The notes: a model not told the origin generated them from the sequence alone. A stretch of DNA of 64,000 nt from Corynebacterium sp. 122RC1 (GCF_024580955.1 NZ_JANIKD010000003.1:1-64000); one strand, 5' to 3'; positions 8,780 to 18,510 are shown, numbered from the stretch's first letter. Translations and numbers: made by a program.

Positions 8780-8817
8780 CCTTGCTCAAGCAAGGCATTA
8801 GGGCTAAGATTGTTGAC
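8780..8817 (+). promoter_or_regulatory. promoter with palindromic operator-like site
   Basis: -35 TTGCTC (8782-8787), 17-bp spacer, -10 TAAGAT (8805-8810), then 7 nt to the ATG, so the mRNA is predicted leaderless. A palindrome CCTTGCT-CA-AGCAAGG (8780-8795) overlaps the -35 box and is a candidate repressor site. Confidence 0.65.
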
Positions 8818-9879
8818 ATGTCAAATAAAGCTTCATACATTGCAACCGGCGGCGAATACGTCCGCGATACCCAATACATCACTGACCGCATTGTGAACTC
8901 CGTTAGCGAACCAACCCCGCAGGAAGACGGAAGTTTCCTCTGGCCCGTCACCCCGGGGCGCTACCGCCTCATCGCTGCCCGCGCCTGCCCTTGGGCACAC
9001 CGCACAGTCATCACCAGGCGCTTGAAGGGCCTGGAAGACGTTATTTCCCTCGGCCTAGTGGGCCCCACCCATGATGCCGACTCCTGGACCTTTGACCTTG
9101 ACCCCGGCGAAGTAGACCCCGTACTGGGCATCCCCAAACTCAAGGATGCCTACCTCAAGCGCTTCCCCGATTACCCACGCGGCATCACCGTGCCTTCCAT
9201 CGTGGACACCACTACCGGCGAGATTGTGAGCAACGACTTCCCATCCATCCCCAAGGACTTCAATGATCAGTGGGCAGCGTATGAGCGAGAAGGCGCCCCA
9301 GACTTGTACCCTGAGGCTCTCCGCGAGGAAATCGACCAAGTAACAAAGCGGGTATTCACTGAGGTCAACAACGGTGTGTACCGCTGCGGCTTCGCGGGCA
9401 CCCAGGAGGCCTACAACGATGCTTATCACCGCCTCTGGACCACCATGGACTGGCTGGAAGAGCGGCTGAGCAAACAGCGCTACTTGGTGGGCGAGCACAT
9501 CACGTTGGCGGACATCTACCTCTACCCCACCCTCATTCGCTTTGATGCTGTGTACTACTCCCACTTCAAGGCAAGCCGCAATAAGATCACCGAAATGCCG
9601 GCACTGTGGGGCTATTTGCGGGACCTGTTCCAAACCCCAGGGTTTGGTGATACCACGGACTTCACCGAGATCAAGCAGCACTACTTCATCGTGCACGCTG
9701 ACATTAACCCCACCCAAATCGTGCCCCAGGGCCCTGATCTCTCCGGGCTGTTTACTGAACATCGCCGCGAGGCCCTCGGCGGCACCCCGTTTGCCCAGGG
9801 TGTGACACTGCCCAGCCCGATCCCCGCAGGCGAGGAAGTGAAGAATCCAATCGCGGGCCAAGTGGAGTTTTTTAGCTAG
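8818..9879 (+). CDS. glutathionyl-hydroquinone reductase-like enzyme (ECM4/YqjG family)
   Basis: 353 residues of the xi-class GST-like fold. The catalytic motif ARACPWAHR places the active Cys at residue 57, followed by the usual thioredoxin-like part and a helical C-terminal domain (GEHITLADIYLYPTLIRFDAVYYSHFK). The family reduces S-thiolated hydroquinones. Actinobacteria use mycothiol rather than glutathione, so the physiological thiol is probably different (inference). Transcription is predicted to begin at the ATG. The 3' end overlaps the convergent lysG stop by 8 bp. Confidence 0.88.
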   Translation: MSNKASYIATGGEYVRDTQYITDRIVNSVSEPTPQEDGSFLWPVTPGRYRLIAARACPWAHRTVITRRLKGLEDVISLGLVGPTHDADSWTFDLDPGEVDPVLGIPKLKDAYLKRFPDYPRGITVPSIVDTTTGEIVSNDFPSIPKDFNDQWAAYEREGAPDLYPEALREEIDQVTKRVFTEVNNGVYRCGFAGTQEAYNDAYHRLWTTMDWLEERLSKQRYLVGEHITLADIYLYPTLIRFDAVYYSHFKASRNKITEMPALWGYLRDLFQTPGFGDTTDFTEIKQHYFIVHADINPTQIVPQGPDLSGLFTEHRREALGGTPFAQGVTLPSPIPAGEEVKNPIAGQVEFFS

Positions 9880-10762
9880 AAGGCGGTGGCTGGTACAGGT
9901 GCTCAGCCGCGATGCTGTGCACCTGCTTGGTCAGCCACTCCAAAGATTCGGAGGCGAGGCGCCAGTGATGCCAGTACAAAGTGACTTCATTGTGCGCGTC
10001 ATCAAGCCGCACCACCTGCCCACTTTCCAGCAGCGGCACCGCCTGAGTTTCTGGGAGCAGCGCCCATCCAAGTCCAACTCTGGCTGCCTCCATGAACCCC
10101 TCTGAGCTAGGTACTTGATGCACCGGAACCTGCCGTGAACTCGCACCCTTGAGCTTGCTTTGGAGACTTTTGTGTTGCAGGTGATCGCGCGGGCCGAATC
10201 GCAATACTGGCAGGCGCTGCCAATCCACTTCTCCGTTGTTGGTGTAGCGATCCAATAGCCGTGGGTTCGCAACGGCAACGTAGCGCATGATGCCCAAAAA
10301 CTCGGCATCGCAGCCTGGCACGGTCTCTTTGGTGCTGGCGATTGCCCCGAGGACGTCACCGCGCTGCAGCAGTGCAAGGTTGTACGATTCATCCTCCACC
10401 GTCACGCTCAACGTGGTGCCTTCGCGCGCAGCCACTGCGGCATACATTGGCCGAAACCATGTGGAAAGCGAATCTGCGTTTACGGCGACTGCCAGCGGGA
10501 TTGCGGCCAACTGCTCGCCAAGCAGCGCGCTCGTCTCCGCCTGAAGCAACTCCAAACGCCGCCCCGCCTGCACCAGCACCTCGCCGGCTTGGGTTGCCGT
10601 CACAGGAATGGTCCGGCGCAGCACCACCCTGCCCGTTTCCTTCTCCAATGCTTTCACGCGTTGGCTCACCGCGGAGGGTGAAATCCCCAAGCGAAATGCA
10701 GCCCCCTCAAAGCTGCCCTCGTCCAGGATGGCGAGCAAAGTGCGCAGGTGAACCGGGTTCAT
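9872..10762 (-). CDS. lysG: LysR-type activator of lysine export
   Basis: 296 residues: an N-terminal winged HTH (RTLLAILDEGSFEGAAFRLGISPSAVSQRVKALEKETG) and a LysR substrate-binding domain, of ArgP/LysG type. It is divergently placed from lysE with a 69-bp gap, the arrangement known from C. glutamicum, where LysG with lysine, arginine or histidine activates lysE. TAGAAT lies 6 nt upstream of the ATG, so the mRNA may be leaderless. Confidence 0.93.
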   Translation of the reverse strand: MNPVHLRTLLAILDEGSFEGAAFRLGISPSAVSQRVKALEKETGRVVLRRTIPVTATQAGEVLVQAGRRLELLQAETSALLGEQLAAIPLAVAVNADSLSTWFRPMYAAVAAREGTTLSVTVEDESYNLALLQRGDVLGAIASTKETVPGCDAEFLGIMRYVAVANPRLLDRYTNNGEVDWQRLPVLRFGPRDHLQHKSLQSKLKGASSRQVPVHQVPSSEGFMEAARVGLGWALLPETQAVPLLESGQVVRLDDAHNEVTLYWHHWRLASESLEWLTKQVHSIAAEHLYQPPPSS

Positions 10763-10831
10763 GAAGCAATTCTACATCAAGTTTAATTTCTATCGTTTTA
10801 CTTCATAGACCAACGGGTCCAAAATGATGCC
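10763..10831. promoter_or_regulatory. lysG/lysE divergent promoter and LysG target region
   Basis: A 69-bp AT-rich spacer. Candidate -10 boxes are TAGAAT for lysG and CAAAAT, 6 nt before the lysE ATG. LysG is expected to bind here by analogy with C. glutamicum. Confidence 0.55.
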
Positions 10832-11545
10832 ATGACCACTTTTGCTATCGCCATCTCGGGATTTCTCATCGGCCTCTCGTTGATCGTGGCTATCGGGCCG
10901 CAGAACGCGCTCATTATCCGCCAAGGCATCAAAGGCGTAGGCGTTATCCCAGTGATTGTGGTGTGCATGATCTCAGACGTTTTGCTCATTTTTGGTGGTA
11001 CAGCCGGAGTGGGCGCCCTTGTGGACCGCGCACCGGCTATGCTCGAAGCACTGAAATGGATGGGTGCGGCCTACCTACTGTGGTTCGCCTACGTTTGCTT
11101 CCGCGATGGCCTGCGCCCCCAACGCGAATCCCTCAACTTCAGCGAATCCCCCTCGCCGGCTAAGAAAAATGGCTCTCCATCTTCCTCCCGCAAGCCCCAC
11201 GGCGGCAGCGCGGTGGCAACAAAGCAAGCTCCCGCGGTAACGACGCAGCCAGCGCGACCTTGGGTCAAGCCGGTCCTCGCGGCGCTGGCGTTTACTTGGC
11301 TGAATCCAGCTGCGTACATCGACGTACTCGTGATGCTCGGCGGCATGGCAAACCAACACGGACCCGATGGTCGATGGGTGTTCGCCTTCGGAGCACTTGC
11401 CGCTAGCTTCTTGTGGTTCCCCTTTATTGCATACGCCTCCACCCGATTTGCCCATGTGCTGAGCAAACCAAAGGTGTGGGCATGGGTAAACCTTGCCATC
11501 GGAGTGCTGATGCTAGTGCTGTGCGCACGGCTGATTATGCACTAG
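10832..11545 (+). CDS. lysE: L-lysine (basic amino acid) exporter
   Basis: 237 residues with the LysE signature at the N-terminus (GLSLIVAIGPQNALIIRQGI) and about six hydrophobic segments. A hydrophilic Ser/Pro/Lys-rich loop of about 45 residues sits between helices 3 and 4. The second half carries FTWLNPAAYIDVLVMLG. It exports lysine and arginine, preventing toxic accumulation. Induction by LysG is expected. Confidence 0.94.
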   Translation: MTTFAIAISGFLIGLSLIVAIGPQNALIIRQGIKGVGVIPVIVVCMISDVLLIFGGTAGVGALVDRAPAMLEALKWMGAAYLLWFAYVCFRDGLRPQRESLNFSESPSPAKKNGSPSSSRKPHGGSAVATKQAPAVTTQPARPWVKPVLAALAFTWLNPAAYIDVLVMLGGMANQHGPDGRWVFAFGALAASFLWFPFIAYASTRFAHVLSKPKVWAWVNLAIGVLMLVLCARLIMH

Positions 11546-11565
11546 CACCAGTTGGGCACGGGTTT

Positions 11566-12669
11566 CTAGGAATCTCCGTGAATCTTGGAGCGGGTAGCCC
11601 CAGCCCAGATGTTGATGCCGGCGTCACTCGCAGCGGCATCGATCGCATTGAGCTCCTTCACGCTGAACTCCGTGTTCTCAAGGGCCTTGAGGTTGTGCTC
11701 GAGTTGTTCCACACTGGATGCTCCGATCAGGGCACTTGCCACCGTCTGTGAACCGTAATCACCCTGTTCACGCAGTACCCAAGCAATAGCCATTTGTGCG
11801 AGCGATTGGCCACGGGACTCTGCAATGCTATTGAGAGTCCGCACCATCTTGAGGTTTTCTTCCCGCAGCATGTCCATGCCAAGTGACTTACCAGCCGCAG
11901 CGCGTGAATCCGCTGGAACGCCCTCAAGGTAGCGGTTCGTGAGCAGGCCCTGCGCAAGTGGAGAGAACGCAATCACGCCGAGGCCATTGGCTGCCGCCGA
12001 GGCAAGCAGCGATTCCCCATCTTCTCCGGGCTCCTCCACCCAGCGGTTCAAAATGGAGTAGCTCGGCTGGTGGATGAGCAGCGGGCAACCTTCCTCCGCA
12101 GCCATTTGCGCAGCCTCCGCGGTGAGCTCTGGCCCATATGAGGAAATACCCACATACAGGGCCTTTCCGGAAGCCACGATGTCACGCAGCGCGTAGATAG
12201 TCTCCTCCAGCGGGGTATCTGGGTCCGGACGGTGATGATAGAAAATATCCACGTAGTCCAGGCCCATCCGCTCCAAAGAAGCATCCAATGAACTCATCAG
12301 GTACTTCCTGGACCCGCCAAAGCTATATGGCCCCGCATCCATGTTCCAACCCGCCTTCGAAGAAATGATCATCTCATGGCGATGGTTGGCAAAGTCCTTG
12401 CGCAGGATTCGGCCGAAGTTTTCCTCCGCCGATCCTGGAGGTGGGCCGTAGTTATTGGCCAGGTCAAAGTGTGTGATGCCGTGATCGAAGGCGCTGCGTA
12501 CGATGTCACGCTGGTTTGCAAATGGGCGGTCATCGCCAAAGTTGTGCCACAAGCCCAAGCTGAGTGCAGGCAGCCGCAACCCTGAATGCCCCACGAGGCG
12601 ATACTGCATCTCGTGGTAGCGGGTGGACGAAGGTGTATATACCGGAACGGGATCAAGACGGTAACTCAT
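11566..12669 (-). CDS. aldo/keto reductase (YghZ/Gpr type)
   Basis: 367 residues. A TIM-barrel aldo/keto reductase with the catalytic tetrad readable in FDLANNYGPPPGSAEENFG (Asp, Tyr), SSKAGW (Lys) and YHHRPDP (His), plus the NADPH-binding segment near ASSVEQLEHNLKAL. It resembles E. coli YghZ, which acts on L-glyceraldehyde-3-phosphate and methylglyoxal; substrate here is not shown. The start was placed at MSYRLDPV because GGAG lies 4 nt upstream. Confidence 0.88.
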   Translation of the reverse strand: MSYRLDPVPVYTPSSTRYHEMQYRLVGHSGLRLPALSLGLWHNFGDDRPFANQRDIVRSAFDHGITHFDLANNYGPPPGSAEENFGRILRKDFANHRHEMIISSKAGWNMDAGPYSFGGSRKYLMSSLDASLERMGLDYVDIFYHHRPDPDTPLEETIYALRDIVASGKALYVGISSYGPELTAEAAQMAAEEGCPLLIHQPSYSILNRWVEEPGEDGESLLASAAANGLGVIAFSPLAQGLLTNRYLEGVPADSRAAAGKSLGMDMLREENLKMVRTLNSIAESRGQSLAQMAIAWVLREQGDYGSQTVASALIGASSVEQLEHNLKALENTEFSVKELNAIDAAASDAGINIWAGATRSKIHGDS

Positions 12670-12720
12670 GCGCTCCAGTTTGCCAACCTGCGGGCGGCGT
12701 GTCCACGAAAACAACAAACA

Positions 12721-12758
12721 ACCCCTAGGGTTCCGCGTAACGGAATGCTCCTAGGGGT
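12721..12758 (-). terminator. terminator of gatB
   Basis: ACCCCTAGG (12721-12729) pairs with CCTAGGGGT (12750-12758), with an inner TTCCG/CGGAA stem. On the minus strand it is followed by a T-rich tail (TTGTTTGTTGTTTT). Confidence 0.85.
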
Positions 12759-12779
12759 AGGTGTTGTTTATGGGTGAGC

Positions 12780-14273
12780 TCAGCTCAACTTCTTGGCAAT
12801 GAGCTGGTTCACCAGTGCAGGGTCGGCCTTACCGCGGGTTGCCTTCATCACTGAACCCACAATTGCGCCCACAACCTTGGTGTTGCCGGCCTTGTACTTT
12901 TCCACGATATCTGGGTTTGCTGCAAGCGCCTCATCAACAGCGGCTTCGATGGCGCCGTCGTCCCGCACCACCTCTAGGCCGCGGGCAGCAATCACCTCAG
13001 CCACGGTGCCCTCCCCAGCCAGCACGCCGTCCACAGCCTGGCGGGCGAGCTTGTTGGTGAGCTTGCCGTCCTTGATCAGGGCAATAACCTCTGCAACCTG
13101 GGCAGGCTCAATTGACAAGGCATCGAGTTCCACACCCTGCTCATTGGCCTTTTGTGCCAAGTAGGCGACCCACCAAGAACGTGCTTCATCGGAAGGCGCC
13201 CCTGCGTCAACGGTGGCCACGATGAGATCGAGGGCACCAAGGCGCACGAGGTCACGCATCTCCTCATCTTTGAGGCCCCACTCCTCCTGGATGCGGGCGC
13301 GGCGGACCCATGGCAGCTCCGGCAGAGTTGCCCGGATTTCCTCAACCCACTCTCGTGGAGCAATCACTGGTGGCAGGTCAGGGTCGTTGAAGTAGCGGTA
13401 ATCCTCAGCGGTCTCCTTAGGGCGGCCCTTCGAGGTGGTGCCGTCGGCTTCCTGATAGTGGCGCGTCTCTTGGACGATCTCACCACCGTCCTCGATGACC
13501 TGGGCCTGGCGCTGCATCTCGTAGCGGACCGCCTGCTCCACAGACTTGAGCGAGTTGATGTTTTTGGTTTCGGTGCGGGTGCCAAATTCTGTTGCGCCCT
13601 TGCGCATGAGGGACAGGTTGGAATCCACGCGCATCGATCCCTGGTCCATACGCGCGTCAGACACGCCGAGGGCTTTCACGAGGTCGCGCAGTGCGGAAAC
13701 GTATGCGCGGGCAACCTCTGGGGCGCGTTCACCAGCACCAATGATTGGCTTGGTCACGATCTCGATGAGTGGTACGCCGGCACGGTTGCAGTCCACCAAA
13801 GAAGCGGTGGCACCGTGGATGCGGCCGTCGGCACCACCGAGGTGGGTGAGCTTACCGGTGTCCTCTTCCATGTGGGCGCGCTCAATCTCAACGCGCCAAG
13901 TGGTGCCGTCGTCAAGCACAACGTCGAGGTAGCCGTTGTAGGCAATTGGCTCGTCATACTGCGAGATCTGGTAGTTCTTTGGCTGATCCGGATAGAAATA
14001 GTTTTTTCGCGCGAAGTGGGAAGATTCTGCGATCTCACAGTTCAGCGCAAGACCAATCTTGATTGCCCATTCCACACCCTTCGCGTTGACCACAGGCAGC
14101 GCACCTGGCAAACCAAGGGAGGTTGGGTCAACGTTGGAGTTTGGTTCTGCACCAAAGTGTGCGGAGGGGGCTGAGAACATCTTGGTTTCCGTGGCGAGCT
14201 CCACGTGCACCTCAAGGCCCATTACAGGGTCAAACTTTTCTAGAACGTCCTCGTAATCCATCAGGTCAGTCAT
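12780..14273 (-). CDS. gatB: Asp/Glu-tRNA amidotransferase subunit B
   Basis: 497 residues. The N-terminal GatB catalytic domain has [21 protein letters not shown] and [14 protein letters not shown]; a C-terminal YqeY-like tail binds tRNA ([23 protein letters not shown]). With GatA and GatC (encoded at 21-22.8 kb) it converts Glu-tRNA(Gln) to Gln-tRNA(Gln). TAAACT lies 8 nt upstream of the ATG, so the mRNA is probably leaderless. It is separated from gatCA by pfkA and others, as in C. glutamicum. Confidence 0.97.
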   Translation of the reverse strand: MTDLMDYEDVLEKFDPVMGLEVHVELATETKMFSAPSAHFGAEPNSNVDPTSLGLPGALPVVNAKGVEWAIKIGLALNCEIAESSHFARKNYFYPDQPKNYQISQYDEPIAYNGYLDVVLDDGTTWRVEIERAHMEEDTGKLTHLGGADGRIHGATASLVDCNRAGVPLIEIVTKPIIGAGERAPEVARAYVSALRDLVKALGVSDARMDQGSMRVDSNLSLMRKGATEFGTRTETKNINSLKSVEQAVRYEMQRQAQVIEDGGEIVQETRHYQEADGTTSKGRPKETAEDYRYFNDPDLPPVIAPREWVEEIRATLPELPWVRRARIQEEWGLKDEEMRDLVRLGALDLIVATVDAGAPSDEARSWWVAYLAQKANEQGVELDALSIEPAQVAEVIALIKDGKLTNKLARQAVDGVLAGEGTVAEVIAARGLEVVRDDGAIEAAVDEALAANPDIVEKYKAGNTKVVGAIVGSVMKATRGKADPALVNQLIAKKLS

Positions 14274-14359
14274 AGCCTACGAGTTTACAACAATGCGGAT
14301 GAGGAACGAACGCCGACGACAACGATGGAGAACCCTACCGCCGTGAGGAGTCCACAAAA

Positions 14360-14391
14360 AAATCAGCCGCCCCATACGAGACGGCCGATTT
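14360..14391 (-). terminator. terminator of pfkA
   Basis: AAATCAGCCG (14360-14369) and CGGCCGATTT (14382-14391) form a stem with one G-T pair; on the minus strand it runs into seven T. Confidence 0.88.
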
Positions 14392-14437
14392 TAGCGAAGT
14401 TGCTCTACATTCTTGAGCCTCACTTTTAGCCAAACAT

Positions 14438-15466
14438 TTAGCCAAACAGAGCCTGCGCGGTGCGGTAGCGCCCTTGAGGCACAACCTTGAGCTGGCCCAC
14501 TGCATCCTCGAGTGGGATGAGCTCAATGTGCTCACCGTGGAGTGCAACAACCTTGCCGAAGTCGCCGGTGTGGCAAGCGCGTGCCGCGTGGACTCCGTAG
14601 CGGGTTGCCAGGACGCGGTCGAAGGAGGTTGGGGTACCGCCGCGCTGAATGTGGCCGAGTACGGTGGTGCGGACGTCGTGGCCCAAGCGGCGCTTGATCT
14701 CATCGCCGATGACCTGGCCGATGCCGTTGAAGGTCTGGTGTCCGAATTGGTCCACGCCGCCCTCGTTGAACTCCATGGTGCCTTCCTTGGGCAGCGCACC
14801 CTCAGCCACCACGATGATTCCGTACTTCTCACCCATCTGGAATCGGCGTTCCATCTTCTTGCAGATCTCTGCAATATCGAATGGCACCTCGGGGATCACG
14901 ATGTAGTGCGCGCCACCTGCCATGCCAGCGTGTAGGGCGATCCAACCAACGTGGCGGCCCATGACCTCCACGATCATCACGCGGTTATGCGACTCAGCGG
15001 TGGTGTGCAGGCGATCAATTGCGTCGGTTGCAACGGATACGGCGGTATCAAAGCCGAAAGTGTAGTCCGTGCCATTGACGTCATTGTCAATGGTCTTTGG
15101 CACGCCAACTACGGGAATGCCGTTGTCGGAGAGCCACTTTGCACCTTTGAGGGTGCCTTCGCCGCCGATGGGAATGAGGGCGTCGATCCCTGCGTCTGCC
15201 AGGTTTTCCTTGATCTGCTCAATGCCGTTCTTGAAGCGATCAGGGTGCAGGCGACCGGTGCCCAGGATGGTACCGCCGCGCAGCAGGATGCGGTCAATGT
15301 TTTCATCGTCGTAGAGTTGAACCCGCTTGTCTTCCATCAGGCCCACCCAGCCGTCCTGGTAGCCCACCACCGTGGAGCCGTACTCGGAGGCGGTGCGGAC
15401 GATGCCGCGGATCACTGCATTCAGGCCGGGGCAATCGCCGCCTGAGGTCAAAGTTGCAATACGCAT
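14438..15466 (-). CDS. pfkA: ATP-dependent 6-phosphofructokinase
   Basis: 342 residues. It phosphorylates fructose 6-phosphate in glycolysis. [21 protein letters not shown] opens the protein. GGEGTL (Gly at the ATP-type position) and PKTIDND mark it as an actinobacterial group III PFK; the Gly favours ATP over pyrophosphate as donor. Catalytic and substrate motifs [10 protein letters not shown] and [15 protein letters not shown] are present. TATTAT (15474-15479) lies 7 nt before the ATG: a leaderless promoter. Confidence 0.95.
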   Translation of the reverse strand: MRIATLTSGGDCPGLNAVIRGIVRTASEYGSTVVGYQDGWVGLMEDKRVQLYDDENIDRILLRGGTILGTGRLHPDRFKNGIEQIKENLADAGIDALIPIGGEGTLKGAKWLSDNGIPVVGVPKTIDNDVNGTDYTFGFDTAVSVATDAIDRLHTTAESHNRVMIVEVMGRHVGWIALHAGMAGGAHYIVIPEVPFDIAEICKKMERRFQMGEKYGIIVVAEGALPKEGTMEFNEGGVDQFGHQTFNGIGQVIGDEIKRRLGHDVRTTVLGHIQRGGTPTSFDRVLATRYGVHAARACHTGDFGKVVALHGEHIELIPLEDAVGQLKVVPQGRYRTAQALFG

Positions 15467-15596
15467 GTGCCCAATAATAGCCGAACGTGCCCGCTTACGC
15501 CCGAGCAAAAATCAGTGTCTTGCTGCGGAAAGACTCGGGCATGCCTGTGAGATTACTCGCATCGGCCACCACTCGCATCAGGTATCCTCGATGAGC

Positions 15597-15920
15597 ATGA
15601 GCGCAATCGACATCAAAAAAGCCAAAGACGTCCAGACCGCACCGCTAATCGCCACTGGCCTCATCGGCGGCTGGCTCACCGCCCGCGAAACCGGGATCCG
15701 CCCACTCGGTGGGGTTCTCCTCGCTGCGGCAGGAATTTGGGCAGGGCGCACTTGGTACGCAAAAGGCGGCGTTCCACTCACCGCTGGCCTGAGCGCAGCC
15801 TACATCGCAGCGTTCGGCCTCTCTCACCCACTCGCCAAAAAGATTGGTGCCTGGCCGAGCGTACTCGCCGTCACCGCGGCTTCTGCCGGAGCGGCGTACG
15901 CGCTTTCCGACGCCCGCTAG
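15597..15920 (+). CDS. small membrane protein, function unknown
   Basis: 107 residues. After a short polar N-terminus (MSAIDIKKAKDVQTAPLIATG) there are three or four hydrophobic, Ala/Gly-rich segments ending YALSDAR. I do not recognise a family beyond a conserved corynebacterial membrane protein. TATCCT (15583-15588) lies 8 nt before the chosen ATG; an in-frame ATG 6 nt earlier is possible. It is divergent from pfkA. Confidence 0.65.
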   Translation: MSAIDIKKAKDVQTAPLIATGLIGGWLTARETGIRPLGGVLLAAAGIWAGRTWYAKGGVPLTAGLSAAYIAAFGLSHPLAKKIGAWPSVLAVTAASAGAAYALSDAR

Positions 15921-16072
15921 ACCTCAGCCCCGCAAGGCAGGAGCCGCGCAAGTCAACGCAAGACAACGCGAGACAACAGAGCCCCGCTGCCCCACCGTGC
16001 GTCCCCCAAGGGAAGGGGAAAGGCACAACTTGAGGGTTTTCGCAGCAGTATTGGTATTTGCCGGCAACGGAA

Positions 16073-16120
16073 AATAGCAAAGCCTACCCTAAGCAACAAT
16101 GTTGGGTAGGCTTTGCTGCT
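16073..16120 (+). promoter_or_regulatory. inverted repeat with DtxR-like box before the siderophore gene
   Basis: A perfect 14-bp inverted repeat (16076-16089 with 16104-16117) ends 3 nt before the ATG. Read on the minus strand, 16073-16091 gives TTAGGGTAGGCTTTGCTAT, matching 13 of 19 positions of the DtxR consensus TTAGGTTAGCCTAACCTAA as I recall it. TAGGCT (16107-16112), 8 nt before the ATG, could be the -10 box inside the second arm. Iron repression is plausible given the gene but not proven. Confidence 0.5.
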
Positions 16121-17035
16121 ATGGAACCCACACCTCCCGCATCAGCAGCACCACAAGCATCTTCTTCCCCTCGCCCACGGCGCAAGATGATTCCTCGGAC
16201 TGCCACCGTCACCGGAAAGCAGCGCAGAAGCTCCAACCTGATCCGGGTGCATTTTGATAGCCCAGACTTGGTTGGCGCAGAGTTTGCCCATACGGATCAC
16301 TACGTGAAGCTGTTGTTCCAGGAAAACGGTGAGCCTTTGGTGGTCAACAGCGCTGAAGAGATTGGCGTTCAGCAAGTGGTGCGCCGCACCTACACGCTTT
16401 GTGCAATCGACCCAGAGCACGGCAAGTTTTCCATCGACTTTGTGGAGCACAACCATTCAGGTGCACCGCAGGGGGTCGCTGGTCCGTGGGCTTCCCGGGT
16501 GGAACCCGGCGCGCAGATTAGCTTCCTCGGCCCCGGTGGCGCGTGGCACCCCGAGGAACGCTACCAGCACTTTGTGCTTGCTGGTGATGAAGCTGCCGCC
16601 CCGGCCGTGCTCGAGGGCCTTGCGGCGCTGCCCGCGCTGGCAACGTCGTTCACGCTCATTGAAGTGGCAGACGCTGCAGCAGAGATGCCTCTGCCCGAAA
16701 ATCTTGCGCCAGGGCAAGAGGTGCGTTTTGTGCACCGCAACGGTGCGACCCACGGCACCGCACTAGTACAGGCGCTGCGCGAACACTTCTTGACCACCAC
16801 ACCTAATGGCGCTCCCACCTCGGCCCCAACTGGAACCGCTTGGTTTGTGCACGGTGTGGCGGAAATGGTGAAGGAGGTTCGTAGCCTGCTGTTCGTGGAA
16901 CTTGGCGTGCCTAAGGATGACGCTTCCATTTCTGGATATTGGCGCCTTGGTATGACGGAGGATCAATGGCAGGCGAGCAAGATGGAGTTCGTGGCGCAGG
17001 CTGAGGCCGAGGAAGCCCAAAAGCTCGCTCGCTAA
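16121..17035 (+). CDS. siderophore-interacting protein (NADPH-dependent ferric-chelate reductase)
   Basis: 304 residues of the SIP/ViuB family: an N-terminal FAD-binding beta-barrel (RTYTLCAIDPEHGKFSIDFVEHN, then GPWASRVEPGAQISFLGPGG) and a C-terminal NAD(P)-binding SIP domain (HFVLAGDEAAAPAVLEGL ... SGYWRLGMTEDQW). It releases iron from imported ferric siderophores by reduction in the cytoplasm. The start follows directly after a hairpin with a DtxR-like box; no Shine-Dalgarno is present. Confidence 0.9.
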   Translation: MEPTPPASAAPQASSSPRPRRKMIPRTATVTGKQRRSSNLIRVHFDSPDLVGAEFAHTDHYVKLLFQENGEPLVVNSAEEIGVQQVVRRTYTLCAIDPEHGKFSIDFVEHNHSGAPQGVAGPWASRVEPGAQISFLGPGGAWHPEERYQHFVLAGDEAAAPAVLEGLAALPALATSFTLIEVADAAAEMPLPENLAPGQEVRFVHRNGATHGTALVQALREHFLTTTPNGAPTSAPTGTAWFVHGVAEMVKEVRSLLFVELGVPKDDASISGYWRLGMTEDQWQASKMEFVAQAEAEEAQKLAR

Positions 17036-17064
17036 TACCGCATTGCAAGGAGCGGATTACCTTC

Positions 17065-18510
17065 TTATTGCTCCGCCTTATTGCTGATCGTTGAGGGCGC
17101 TCCTTCAACCCCACGGGATAGGGTGTTCGCTCGCAGCGCTGCAACCGCGCCAAAGCTGATCACGATGGCCGCGAGCAAAATCGAGCGGCCGTAGGCGGTG
17201 CCGGCGGAGTCGATGATGATGCGCCACTGCAGCACCGCGCCTACCGCAGCCGAGCCAAGGACGGACCCCAATTGTCGGATGGTGTTGTAGGTGCCAGATG
17301 CCACGCCCATTTGCTGGGGTTGGAGGTCGCGCATGGCACTCGTGGAGTTGGGTGCCCAAATGAAGCTGTTGGCCAGGCCAAACACTGCAAGTATGCCCAC
17401 TATTGTCCAAATTGGCCAGGCTGCACTCATGGATACCCACAGCGCAGCAAGGCACAGGGCGCTCGCACCAAATCCGCCGGCTGCCAAGAGGTTTGGTGAG
17501 ATCCGATCCGCGAGCCTTCCCACATACGGGGAAAGCACGAGTGCGGCAATGGATTGCGGGACTGTCACCAGCCCTGCCTGCAGTGGTGTGAGCCCGTGGA
17601 CTTCTTGGAGGTAGAGCATCACCGGCAATGGTGTTCCTGCGATCACGAACCCTTGGGCAAAAATGCCCACTAGGCCTAAGGAAAAATTGTGCACCCGGAA
17701 TAGCCCAAGTGGCATTAAGGCATCTTTTCCACGGGCTTCTGCCCTGCCCTGCTGGCGCACAAACAACGCCGCCACTGCAATGCCAAACGCCATGCAAACC
17801 CAAATCCTTGGGGCCCACCCCTGCTGCTGGCCTTCTTGCAGCGCGAAGACCACCGCGAACACGGCGACCATGCTCAGCAACACTGACAATGCATCGATTG
17901 GCCGTTGGGATCGCGGGAAACTTGGCAGATAGCGCAACACTGCGGCAATCGAAATCACGCCGATTGGCACGTTGATGATGAAGATCCACTGCCAGCCCAC
18001 GCTGCCGCTGATCACCCCACCTGCAAGAGGCCCCGTCAGCCCGGCGAGCCCCGCGACCATCCCCCACACACCGAGAGCTGCACCCCTGCGTTCCTTGGCA
18101 AAAATCCTGTTGATCACGCTCATTGTCTGCGGTGTCAGCAGCGCCGCACCCAATCCTTGGGCTGCGCGCCACCAAATGAGCGCACTGATATTCGGCGCCA
18201 AACCACACATGAGTGAACTCACGGTAAAGATGACCATACCCAGCACATATACGTTGCGAGGATCATAACGATCCCCCAAGCGTCCCGTCACCAGCAGCGG
18301 CACGGCGAAGGTCAGCAGGTACGCCGAATTCACCCAGATGATCTGGTTGTAGCTTGCGCCCAGCTCTTCCTGGAGCACCGGCGTAGCCACGGCGACAATA
18401 GTTTGGTCGAGCAGGATCATGAAAAACCCAATGCACAGCGCAAACAGCGCGGGCCATGCCTGCTTCTCCGGCAGCGGCAACGCGGTGGCCTTCTGCGCCT
18501 GAGATGCCAT
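17065..18510 (-). CDS. DHA2-type MFS drug exporter
   Basis: 481 residues with about 14 hydrophobic helices. Helix 1 has the LLDQTIVAVATPVLQEELG motif of DHA2 exporters; the A-motif GRLGDRYDPRNVYVLG and C-motif GLAGLTGPLAGGVISGSVGWQWIFIINVPIG are clear. Proteins of this group expel cationic or amphipathic compounds using proton force. The start MASQAQKA has AAGGTG 8 nt upstream. It is convergent with the siderophore-interacting gene, 29 bp apart. Confidence 0.9.
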   Translation of the reverse strand: MASQAQKATALPLPEKQAWPALFALCIGFFMILLDQTIVAVATPVLQEELGASYNQIIWVNSAYLLTFAVPLLVTGRLGDRYDPRNVYVLGMVIFTVSSLMCGLAPNISALIWWRAAQGLGAALLTPQTMSVINRIFAKERRGAALGVWGMVAGLAGLTGPLAGGVISGSVGWQWIFIINVPIGVISIAAVLRYLPSFPRSQRPIDALSVLLSMVAVFAVVFALQEGQQQGWAPRIWVCMAFGIAVAALFVRQQGRAEARGKDALMPLGLFRVHNFSLGLVGIFAQGFVIAGTPLPVMLYLQEVHGLTPLQAGLVTVPQSIAALVLSPYVGRLADRISPNLLAAGGFGASALCLAALWVSMSAAWPIWTIVGILAVFGLANSFIWAPNSTSAMRDLQPQQMGVASGTYNTIRQLGSVLGSAAVGAVLQWRIIIDSAGTAYGRSILLAAIVISFGAVAALRANTLSRGVEGAPSTISNKAEQ

